A stretch of DNA of 15,301 bases from JBAYNS01 sp041678625 (GTDB lineage: Bacteria > Patescibacteriota > Gracilibacteria > Peribacterales > Peribacteraceae): the NCBI GenBank assembly GCA_041678625.1, contig JBAYNS010000016.1:1-15301 (forward strand), written 5' to 3'. Made by a program: the position numbers and the translations under genes. This document shows positions 1-5,908 of this stretch, piece after piece. Numbering within the stretch: the first letter of the stretch is position 1; every line of letters begins with the position of its first letter. The notes beneath the pieces were generated by a model. It was not told the origin of the DNA and searched no databases. It saw only the letters and a program-made list of their open reading frames with translations.

Positions 1-123
1 CAGCGTAAGCTGGAGGATGAATGCGTCTCAATTGAAAGGCGATCCTGCTACGGACGGGTTACGCCCTGCGAGGCACGAAGTGAGTGAAAAGAAACCGCCT
101 GCGTGAGCTGGCGGAGCTTCACT
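1..123. repeat. Dispersed repeat, copy 1 (left end cut by window)
   Basis: Bases 28-123 match bases 10596-10691 over 96 nt with one difference (C at 67 against T at 10635 by position in the block). Bases 1-15 also match 10581-10595, but here 12 extra bases (16-27) separate the two blocks. Both copies have the same orientation. Each lies just beyond the stop codon of a minus-strand gene (fmt here, 12 bp away). The block ends exactly at the outer arm of a nested dyad: AGTGAA at 83-88 pairs with TTCACT at 118-123. No ORF or transposase is inside, so it resembles a REP/MITE-type non-coding repeat. Matching and position are directly visible; the element class is inference. Confidence 0.9.
82..114 (-). 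terminator. Terminator-like hairpin inside repeat copy 1, downstream of fmt
   Basis: Read on the minus strand, CCGCC (114-110) pairs with GGCGG (99-95). An inner GC/GC pair closes a four-base loop after one T-T mismatch. The stem is followed at once by TTTCTTTTC (94-86), a classic intrinsic-terminator layout 22 bp after the fmt stop codon. The T tract is interrupted by one C, so strength is uncertain. Confidence 0.6.
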
Positions 124-135
124 GTTACTATTGTC

Positions 136-999
136 TCATCGACGTCCACGTTTCCACTCTGTGCCCGTCATTGGTTTCTTTCCCGGTGGTTGTAATTGCA
201 TAACGTAGAGGTTCGATGCGTTTTTACATGGCAGCAGGAGTGCGTCTTCCTGGGATTCCAGAGATGTTTCCAGAAGTTTGAGTTCTTCCCCCTCCATCGT
301 GCAGAGCACGCCGGGCCACGGGACAAGCGCGCGAACGTGCCGATCAATTTCTTCCGCAGTCATCTGTGCCGGATCCACGATACTATCCTTGCGTGTGAGT
401 TTTTTGCAGAAGGTCACACCTGTTTCATCCTGTTCTTTGGGGCTGAGGGGATGCTTGAGAGTTTTTAGTAAGAGCTCAGCGCTCATGACACTTAAACGCT
501 CATGGAGCGATTCCGCCGTCTCACGCGGATCAATTTCCGTATGCTCTTGTGCAAGAATCGGTCCTGCATCAAGCTCCTCCACCATCTGCTGAATGGTGAC
601 GCCGGTTTCTCTATCGTCCTTTAAAATCGCATGTTGAATCGGAGAAGCGCCGCGCCAGCGAGGCAGAAGCGATGGGTGGACATTAACGGGGGCAATGCTC
701 GGAAGCGCAAGAAGCGCAGGTCCAATCATCTGACCGTAAGCCACGGTGACCAGAAAATCGCATGCGGGGATCTCATTTTCAAGGTCATTCGTGTTCTCCG
801 GTTGCACCACAGGGATACCGTGTTGTTCCGCTTGTGCTTTTACAGGTGGTGCAGTGAGGACTTGCTTGCGACCTACGGGCTTATCTGGCTGTGTGATCAC
901 GAGCTCAACAGAGAATGCATCATCATCTATGAGCGCCTGGAGCGATGGCACCGCGAAAGTAGGAGTTCCGCAGAATATGATGGTGACAGGGGATGGCAT
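136..999 (-). CDS. fmt: Methionyl-tRNA formyltransferase
   Basis: Transfers a formyl group from 10-formyl-tetrahydrofolate to Met-tRNAfMet for translation initiation in the cytoplasm. The 287 residues begin with the family signature FCGTPTFAVPSL (9-20). They contain VNVHPSLLPRWRGASPIQ (105-122) with the formyl-transfer residues N106 and H108, and D144 in ELDAGPIL. These correspond to N108, H110 and D146 of E. coli Fmt. The C-terminal tRNA-binding domain ends in LQPPGKKPMTGTEWKRG, the usual tail, but is shorter than the typical ~310-residue protein in the loop before it. The ATG at 999 starts directly at the conserved N-terminus. It diverges from rbfA with only 23 bp between start codons. A TACACT hexamer ends 7 nt before the ATG and no Shine-Dalgarno is visible. 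The repeat-borne hairpin beyond the stop may terminate it. Confidence 0.95.
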   Translation of the reverse strand: MPSPVTIIFCGTPTFAVPSLQALIDDDAFSVELVITQPDKPVGRKQVLTAPPVKAQAEQHGIPVVQPENTNDLENEIPACDFLVTVAYGQMIGPALLALPSIAPVNVHPSLLPRWRGASPIQHAILKDDRETGVTIQQMVEELDAGPILAQEHTEIDPRETAESLHERLSVMSAELLLKTLKHPLSPKEQDETGVTFCKKLTRKDSIVDPAQMTAEEIDRHVRALVPWPGVLCTMEGEELKLLETSLESQEDALLLPCKNASNLYVMQLQPPGKKPMTGTEWKRGRR

Positions 1000-1006
1000 C
1001 CTGCAT

Positions 1007-1016
1007 AGTGTACACT
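1007..1016. promoter_or_regulatory. Palindromic shared -10 element between fmt and rbfA
   Basis: AGTGTACACT is a perfect 10-bp palindrome. It presents TACACT on both strands: on the plus strand (1011-1016) 6 nt before the rbfA ATG, and on the minus strand (1012-1007) 7 nt before the fmt ATG. This matches the TANNNT-plus-6/7-nt spacing at other genes here, so one element may serve two divergent leaderless promoters. No convincing -35 box was found on either side. Confidence 0.5.
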
Positions 1017-1022
1017 GCTTCC

Positions 1023-1331
1023 ATGTCCAAGCGACCTGCCATGCTCGGCTCCGTTATTCGCAGCATTATTGCGCCAGCACTTCGGGAATGCCCGCAGGAG
1101 TGTGGCATAGTGACTATTACGGAAGTTTCTGTTTCGCCGGATTGTTCGTATGCCACGGTATACATCAGCGCGATGCAGAATCCTCAAGATGCAATCGCAT
1201 TCTTTGAGAAGCGTTGCCATGCGTTGCAGGGGAGTCTGAGTTCTCTCAAGCGCAAGCGTATTCCGCTTCTGCGCTTTCGTATTGATCCGCGATCCGAACG
1301 TGCCGAACGTATCGATAGACTTCTGCAGTAA
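1023..1331 (+). CDS. rbfA: 30S ribosome-binding factor A
   Basis: RbfA is a single-KH-domain factor that binds the immature 30S subunit and helps mature the 5' end of 16S rRNA. The start is placed at the ATG at 1023, giving MSKRPAMLGSVIRSIIAPAL, which matches the family's usual N-terminal helix. A longer reading from 993 adds ten unconserved residues and overlaps the fmt start codon. The central segment GIVTITEVSVSPDCSYATVYIS corresponds to the conserved 'VTVTDVEVSPDLSHAKVYVS' strand region. The C-terminus (PLLRFRIDPRSERAERIDRLL) fits the end of the KH-like domain. At 102 residues it is slightly short. In many bacteria rbfA sits beside a DHH phosphoesterase gene, as here. A TACACT element lies 6 nt before the ATG. 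Confidence 0.9.
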   Translation: MSKRPAMLGSVIRSIIAPALRECPQECGIVTITEVSVSPDCSYATVYISAMQNPQDAIAFFEKRCHALQGSLSSLKRKRIPLLRFRIDPRSERAERIDRLLQ

Positions 1332-1450
1332 GTCATCAAAATGAGACAACTACACATTCTATCATTGCCCAACACCTTTCTGTGTAGTGCAACGTTTCCC
1401 TGTTGCTGTGGAGGGTAGAGCTTTCTAGACTCACTCCCTTAACCCTCTTT

Positions 1451-1456
1451 TATAAT
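1451..1456 (+). promoter_or_regulatory. Perfect TATAAT just before the DHH phosphoesterase start
   Basis: A consensus -10 hexamer ends 2 nt before the ATG at 1459. That spacing is too tight for a leaderless start at this ATG by the usual rule, and no -35 match lies 17 bp upstream. A second TANNNT (TAGACT, 1426-1431) would give a short leader instead. Which one is used cannot be decided from sequence. Confidence 0.3.
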
Positions 1457-1458
1457 TC

Positions 1459-2439
1459 ATGACTATTACGCAGAGTGCCGCCGATCGCATACGTCCTCTT
1501 ATGAAAGAGGCAAAGCGCATTATCTGCGTATGCCATCGCAATCCAGATGGCGATGCTGCGGGGGCACTCCTAGGCATCGGTTTGCTTCTGGAACAGGAGT
1601 TGCGGGGCACACCGGTTATCTTTCACTGCCTGGATGCCGTACCAGAAACATTTCATTTTCTTCCTGCTGCACAGCGGGTGGTGCAGACATGCACGTTTCA
1701 GGAGGGTGATGTCATCGTGTTTCTGGATGCGGCAGAACCAAAACTCACAGGTTATCATCAGACACATCCGCATCTTTTTGATGGAACGTTCTCCTCAGTA
1801 AATATCGATCACCATCCAACGAATTCACAGTTTGCAACAGTGAATCTGGTGGAACCTTCCGCGGCATCCAGTTGCGAGATTGTTGTCATGTTAGCTGATC
1901 TGCTGGGATGGCCACTCACAAATGACATTGCTACCTGTTTACTCACGGGTGTCTATACGGACACAGGTGGGCTCCTGCACAGCAATACGACAGCCGCAGT
2001 TTATCGAACCGTTGCCCGCCTTCTGCGCGCCGGTGCACGCCAGCAGGAAATTGTGCAGGCGGTATTCCGCACGGCAAAGATCAGCACACTAAAGCTCTGG
2101 GGTCGCGTGCTCGAAAAAATTATTCTTACAGAGGAAGGCGGTGCCATCTCTGCGATTACCGCAGGAGACTTCCGTGCAACTGGTGCGCATTATTCTGCAC
2201 TCACTGGCGCCATTGATTATGTCAATGCTGTGCCGGGTATGCGGTTTTCCCTCATTCTCTCCGAACGTGATGGTGCAGTGAAAGGATCGCTGCGCACACT
2301 GCGCGATGATGTGGATGTATCGCGCATGGCGGGCAAGTTCAAAGGTGGCGGACACAAAAAAGCTGCCGGGTTCTCCCTGCCGGGAACGCTTAAGCCGGAG
2401 ATTCGGTGGAAGGTGGTTGCTCCTCCTCAGGATTCATAG
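1459..2439 (+). CDS. nrnA: DHH/DHHA1 family phosphoesterase (NrnA-like nano-RNase/pAp phosphatase)
   Basis: NrnA-type enzymes degrade 2-5 nt RNA fragments and dephosphorylate 3'-phosphoadenosine 5'-phosphate using two metal ions. The 326 residues show the full DHH motif series: HRNPDGD (26-32), D90 in VIVFLDAAEP, DHH at 117-119, and D168 in TGVYTDTGG. The C-terminal DHHA1 domain has the substrate-binding motif GGGHKKAAG (296-304). All metal ligands are present, so the enzyme should be active. Placement after rbfA is common in bacteria. Cyclic-di-AMP or pGpG hydrolases of the same superfamily are alternatives, but the protein lacks the membrane/PAS/GGDEF parts of GdpP. No Shine-Dalgarno precedes the ATG. 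The last 50 bp overlap the 3' end of the convergent virB4-like gene. Confidence 0.9.
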   Translation: MTITQSAADRIRPLMKEAKRIICVCHRNPDGDAAGALLGIGLLLEQELRGTPVIFHCLDAVPETFHFLPAAQRVVQTCTFQEGDVIVFLDAAEPKLTGYHQTHPHLFDGTFSSVNIDHHPTNSQFATVNLVEPSAASSCEIVVMLADLLGWPLTNDIATCLLTGVYTDTGGLLHSNTTAAVYRTVARLLRAGARQQEIVQAVFRTAKISTLKLWGRVLEKIILTEEGGAISAITAGDFRATGAHYSALTGAIDYVNAVPGMRFSLILSERDGAVKGSLRTLRDDVDVSRMAGKFKGGGHKKAAGFSLPGTLKPEIRWKVVAPPQDS

Positions 2440-4750
2440 GAGTATCGTCATCTTCCGGAGAAGATTCTTCTTTATCCTCCTCCTGTTTTTTTGTGTTTGA
2501 AGGGCTCGGCTTGGTTGCCTGCTTGAGCGTGATATTCCGCATTTTTTTCAGGTCGTCAGCAGAGCGGACGCGTCGTGATTGTTCCTTTGCTTTCTCTTCC
2601 TCCTTGCTCTGTTCCGGCATGGGGGCATCGGATGCTTCTCTTTGCGGTATCAGTGGTTCTTGTGTCTCTTGTGGGATGGGGTCCATAGCATCTTCCAGTA
2701 CGTCATCTTTTTGTTCCTCTTTTTCAGCGAAGGGCTCCTGTGCCGCATCTTCATATTCAAGGTTCTCTGTTATTTCTTTTTCCATCTCCTTCTCAGCCTG
2801 CAGAGACTTCTTCGCATCATTCACCCTTTGATCGTTTTCAAATTTCTTGCGATGTTGCTTCACCAGCATCTCTTCGGGGTTTGTGGTGATAATTTCCGCT
2901 TCTTTGGGGCTCGCTACGATCTGAATTGCCACGTGACGATTGCCTGCAAAGAAGAGACCTTGGCCAACTTCTGAGTTGAGGAGCAGATATTTCTCACCAT
3001 CTGTGAGATAGAAGATCTTCTGCAGATTATCCACGGCAGTAGGGGATTGTTTGAGAAGAACTTGCAGAGAGGCATTCGTGATAATCGGTTTTCCGTATGG
3101 GGAGTTCACAAAGTCTTCCACATCCTGCGTGATTGTGGTGACGCCCAGATAGTACTTGCGAGCACGCTTGATCAACCCGTAAAGGAAACGGGCGGAATCT
3201 TCGTGCTGAATCAAGCTCCATGCCTCGTCGATCACGAGCATACGTTTCTTTAAATCCGCTCGAATGCGGTTCCAGATCAGATTGATGACGATGTACATGG
3301 CGATGGGGCGTAGCTGATCCTCCAGATCGCGAATCTGAAAGACGACCATCTGATTATCGAGTTCCACGTTCGTTGGCTGATCAAAGAGTCCGGCATAGCT
3401 TCCCTCTGTGAATTTGGAAAGAGTCTTGGCCATGTTTTCACCGCCTTCCGTTGTCAGTAGAACATCCACCAGATCGTGGAGGGTAGGTGGTTCGGTACTT
3501 GCCAGATTCTCCGTTGCCAGATTGATGTTCTTCAGTGCGTAGGTATCCAGAATAGCCTTATCCAAAATACTATCCTCTGACGGCGTCAGCGTACCGAGCA
3601 TCAATTTGAAGAGTCCATGCAAATTGATCACAGCAGCACGCAGAGTTTCACCGACTGCCGCTTCCTCGCCACGTACGGCTTTTGGCAGATCGAACGGATT
3701 GATGCGATTAGAACTCTCCAGAGAGATGGGGATGTGTGTTCCGCCGATTGTCTCACACAATTCCCGGTACTCGTTCTCCGGGTCAATAACGTACATTTCC
3801 GTCTCGAACATCAGTGATCGCAAAATTTCCAGTTTCACAGCAAAGGATTTTCCTGCACCGGAAGTGGCAAATACCGTCGCATTTGCATTAGGAAGATCAA
3901 AACGGTCGAAAATGACCAAGCTGTCATTGTGACGATTGATACCGTAGAGAATTCCATGGTCATCCGTAAGATCGGAACTCGAGAACGGGAAACATGCGGC
4001 CGCAGGAGATGTATTCATGTTGCGATTCGTCTCCAACTCGTCAATGCCAAATGGCATAGTGGAAATCCAACCATGTTCCATTTGCATGTAGGCTGGCTTG
4101 GTAATGACCAATTTTCCGCCCAGCAGGGATTCCATATCCGTTTGGAGCTTTTTGAGTTTTTCCTTATCGTCGGAATACAGCGTCACGTACAAGCCGATCT
4201 GGAAGAGTTTTTCGCGTCCGCGCGTGAGCAGGTCACGCAGTTCTTCGGCGTCCTGCAGAGCGGCTTCCAGTGCAGGATCGCGCACAATACCGCGCTGTTC
4301 CAACATACGAATGGAGGAGCGCATCTGCGTTACTTTCTTGCGCAACATTTTCATGACGACCTTGTTGTCTGCAGGATAAATGAACTGTGCAATGTTCATG
4401 TGCGCGTCGAAGTTAATCTCTTCGGAGAGCCAGTTAGGGTAGATATAATGCGGCCAGTTGATTGCAAACATCGTGCGCGCATGAAGATCATTGAGCATGA
4501 TTTCATCCCGCTTTACTTCCATTCCGGAAGGAGCAATCAGATCCAGAGTTTTCTGCAGTCCCTCTTCATAACGCTTGAGTGCCTCGCGTTCCGCATCAGT
4601 CATGTTACTTGTCCCCTTGGCATACTTTGCCTTTGCAAGAGTTTTCTCTGCTTTGCGTTGTAGGCCCAGCAGTTCGTCGATGGCAGCAAGCATTACCTGA
4701 CTTGCCCGCACATGCTCTGCCAATGGTGTGGCTGCATCTTCATTAGCCAT
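2390..4750 (-). CDS. VirB4-like type IV secretion/conjugation ATPase with long acidic C-terminal tail
   Basis: VirB4/TraC/TrbE-family ATPases are inner-membrane-associated motors of type IV secretion and conjugation machines. Using the ATG at 4750 (786 aa), residues ~1-250 form the poorly conserved N-terminal domain. Walker A is ATSGAGKS (295-302) and Walker B is RMLVIDEA (503-510). TTITQDVEDF and LLKQSP follow, as is typical of the family's RecA-like domain. From about residue 631 a ~155-residue tail is very rich in E, D, K, Q and P and is probably disordered. The only ordered-looking stretch in it is around RRVRSADDLKKMRNITLKQA. An upstream GTG at 4780 would add ten unconserved residues and is not preferred. 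No other secretion gene lies in the window. TACAAT (4766-4761) precedes the ATG by 10 nt. The 3' end overlaps nrnA by 50 bp. Confidence 0.88.
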   Translation of the reverse strand: MANEDAATPLAEHVRASQVMLAAIDELLGLQRKAEKTLAKAKYAKGTSNMTDAEREALKRYEEGLQKTLDLIAPSGMEVKRDEIMLNDLHARTMFAINWPHYIYPNWLSEEINFDAHMNIAQFIYPADNKVVMKMLRKKVTQMRSSIRMLEQRGIVRDPALEAALQDAEELRDLLTRGREKLFQIGLYVTLYSDDKEKLKKLQTDMESLLGGKLVITKPAYMQMEHGWISTMPFGIDELETNRNMNTSPAAACFPFSSSDLTDDHGILYGINRHNDSLVIFDRFDLPNANATVFATSGAGKSFAVKLEILRSLMFETEMYVIDPENEYRELCETIGGTHIPISLESSNRINPFDLPKAVRGEEAAVGETLRAAVINLHGLFKLMLGTLTPSEDSILDKAILDTYALKNINLATENLASTEPPTLHDLVDVLLTTEGGENMAKTLSKFTEGSYAGLFDQPTNVELDNQMVVFQIRDLEDQLRPIAMYIVINLIWNRIRADLKKRMLVIDEAWSLIQHEDSARFLYGLIKRARKYYLGVTTITQDVEDFVNSPYGKPIITNASLQVLLKQSPTAVDNLQKIFYLTDGEKYLLLNSEVGQGLFFAGNRHVAIQIVASPKEAEIITTNPEEMLVKQHRKKFENDQRVNDAKKSLQAEKEMEKEITENLEYEDAAQEPFAEKEEQKDDVLEDAMDPIPQETQEPLIPQREASDAPMPEQSKEEEKAKEQSRRVRSADDLKKMRNITLKQATKPSPSNTKKQEEDKEESSPEDDDTPMNPEEEQPPSTESPA

Positions 4751-4760
4751 AAATCTTCTT

Positions 4761-4766
4761 ATTGTA
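4761..4766 (-). promoter_or_regulatory. Candidate -10 box of the virB4-like gene
   Basis: TACAAT on the minus strand (5/6 match to TATAAT) lies 10 nt before the ATG at 4750. Transcription would start about 3 nt before the ATG, giving almost no leader. No clear -35 box is present. Confidence 0.4.
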
Positions 4767-4805
4767 GCGCAAAAAGCCACTTTCTGCCACGGTGAGAAGT
4801 TGACG

Positions 4806-4826
4806 TTTTATCAATATATTGAAAAA
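4806..4826. promoter_or_regulatory. AT-rich palindrome between lipoprotein and virB4-like genes
   Basis: The core TCAATATATTGA (4811-4822) is a perfect 12-bp palindrome. It is flanked by TTTT (4806-4809) and AAAA (4823-4826) after one unpaired base on the left. It could be a repressor operator for the virB4-like gene, whose -10 candidate is 40 bp away, or a weak bidirectional terminator after the lipoprotein gene. The sequence alone does not decide. Confidence 0.35.
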
Positions 4827-4862
4827 CAATGAACTGTTCTTCGCTTGCACAGGTCTTATTCC

Positions 4863-5684
4863 TTATTTCCCTATCAGAATCCCCAAATCTTCAATGCCTG
4901 GTACTTCAATGACCTGAAGTCCGGCAATGAGAATTTCACGGTTCTTGGTAATGGCATTTGCGCGTTCCACACCTATTTTTGAGAGCTTTTCTATCATTTT
5001 AAGCACTTGTTTTGTCTGACTTTCACGGCTCTCCGTCTCTGCGAGTTTCCCCTTCCATTCTGTGAGTTCTTCTTGCTTGGGGCCAGCTAAGGAATAATCC
5101 TTAGCTTTAAGAGCTAGGTTTATCTCTCTTTCAATCGCACGCACCTGCTTACGCTGTTCGCTTCGCACACCTCCAATATCTTCGAGCGTTGTTTTCAGTT
5201 GTGCGATTTTTTGCGCGACGAGTTCATTCATTTGCGTTAGCCCATGCAGGTACTGATCGAGTGTAGTAGCGCGATCGAGCGAACGGTTCAACGTATCGAC
5301 GATATCTACTTGCAGGATAGCACCGTATTCCTGCAGGAGCGCAAATGTTTCATCTTCTGTAATAGAAGCATCACTCTCAAATATCTCCAAAAGCACATTG
5401 ATGCCTTCCAGAGCACTTCTGGTTCCCATAGAGGTGTTCTGTGTCAGGTAGATACTCGTATAGGTTCCTAGTGTTGCACCCGGCCGCGTATCACCACTAT
5501 CGGGACTGATAGAGGTATTTCCAGCGAGTACTGCAGCAAATACTGCGCTTTTTGCTCCACTTACTTCCAGAGAACCTTCATATACCGAAGAGGGAGTGGC
5601 AATAGGTGATTCTGTCTCCTGGCGTGTGCAACTCAGGAGGAGCAGACAAACCAGGAACGATGAAAGGATGTGTAGAACTCTCAT
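4863..5684 (-). CDS. Predicted lipoprotein of unknown function, coiled-coil rich
   Basis: I do not recognise this 273-residue protein. It begins with a short signal peptide (MRVLHILSSFLVCLLLLSC) whose LLSC lipobox puts the lipidated cysteine at residue 19, so it should be anchored on the outer face of the membrane. A small low-complexity Ser/Thr/Gly segment follows (~20-85), then mostly helix. Residues ~145-250 have heptad-like charged/hydrophobic spacing suggesting a coiled coil. It lies upstream of and on the same strand as the virB4-like gene, 112 bp apart, which makes a shared envelope role possible but unproven. A good promoter candidate (TTGTTC, 17 bp, TATACT) ends 7 nt before the ATG. 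The only AG-rich stretch (AAGGA) touches the ATG, too close to act as a Shine-Dalgarno. Confidence 0.8.
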   Translation of the reverse strand: MRVLHILSSFLVCLLLLSCTRQETESPIATPSSVYEGSLEVSGAKSAVFAAVLAGNTSISPDSGDTRPGATLGTYTSIYLTQNTSMGTRSALEGINVLLEIFESDASITEDETFALLQEYGAILQVDIVDTLNRSLDRATTLDQYLHGLTQMNELVAQKIAQLKTTLEDIGGVRSEQRKQVRAIEREINLALKAKDYSLAGPKQEELTEWKGKLAETESRESQTKQVLKMIEKLSKIGVERANAITKNREILIAGLQVIEVPGIEDLGILIGK

Positions 5685-5691
5685 TCCTTAT

Positions 5692-5720
5692 AGTATAGAG
5701 GTTTTTGTGCTTTCGAACAA
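5692..5720 (-). promoter_or_regulatory. Promoter of the lipoprotein gene (probably leaderless)
   Basis: On the minus strand TTGTTC (5720-5715; 3/6 match to the consensus -35) is separated by exactly 17 bp from TATACT (5697-5692; 5/6 match to the -10). The ATG at 5684 follows after 7 nt, so a start site at normal distance would coincide with or directly touch the start codon. Confidence 0.55.
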
Positions 5721-5743
5721 GATATTTGCACGCTTTACGGCTT

Positions 5744-5850
5744 ACTGTTCACAATTTTTGCCCTGGTGGTTTCCACTAAAAACAGTGCATACAATTTGTG
5801 CTCAAAACATGAGGAGATTTTTTGAGCAAGATCAAATTTTGTTTTCATGT
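5744..5850. other. Divergent intergenic region with several dyads upstream of argS
   Basis: This lies in the 224-bp gap between the lipoprotein gene and argS. A 9-bp perfect inverted repeat, TGCTCAAAA (5799-5807) with TTTTGAGCA (5820-5828), encloses a 12-nt loop. ACATGA (5807-5812) can alternatively pair with TCATGT (5845-5850), and ACTGTT (5744-5749) with AACAGT (5781-5786). If argS starts at its -10-like box these dyads are upstream of its transcript and would act as DNA sites rather than leader RNA. I recognise no known riboswitch or T-box motif. Confidence 0.3.
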
Positions 5851-5896
5851 GGAAGGTTGGGTTATTCGTGGTAAATTCCCACCGTTCTCTGAGTAG

Positions 5897-5902
5897 TATA
5901 TT
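5897..5902 (+). promoter_or_regulatory. -10 box of argS (leaderless arrangement)
   Basis: TATATT (5/6 match to TATAAT) is followed by 6 nt and then the argS ATG at 5909. No Shine-Dalgarno is present and no good -35 lies 16-18 bp upstream. Confidence 0.5.
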
Positions 5903-5908
5903 TGTTCA

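Noticed and set aside
1349..1388. Dyad ACTACACA / TGTGTAGT after rbfA as a terminator
   Set aside because: Only 8 bp with a 24-nt loop and no T tract; too weak to call.
3929..4663. 244-codon plus-strand open frame
   Set aside because: It lies fully antisense to the VirB4-like gene, has low-complexity composition and no recognisable motif; it reflects the codon pattern of the real gene.
4751..4780. GTG start ten codons upstream for the VirB4-like protein
   Set aside because: The added residues look unconserved and the ATG at 4750 has a TACAAT box just upstream.
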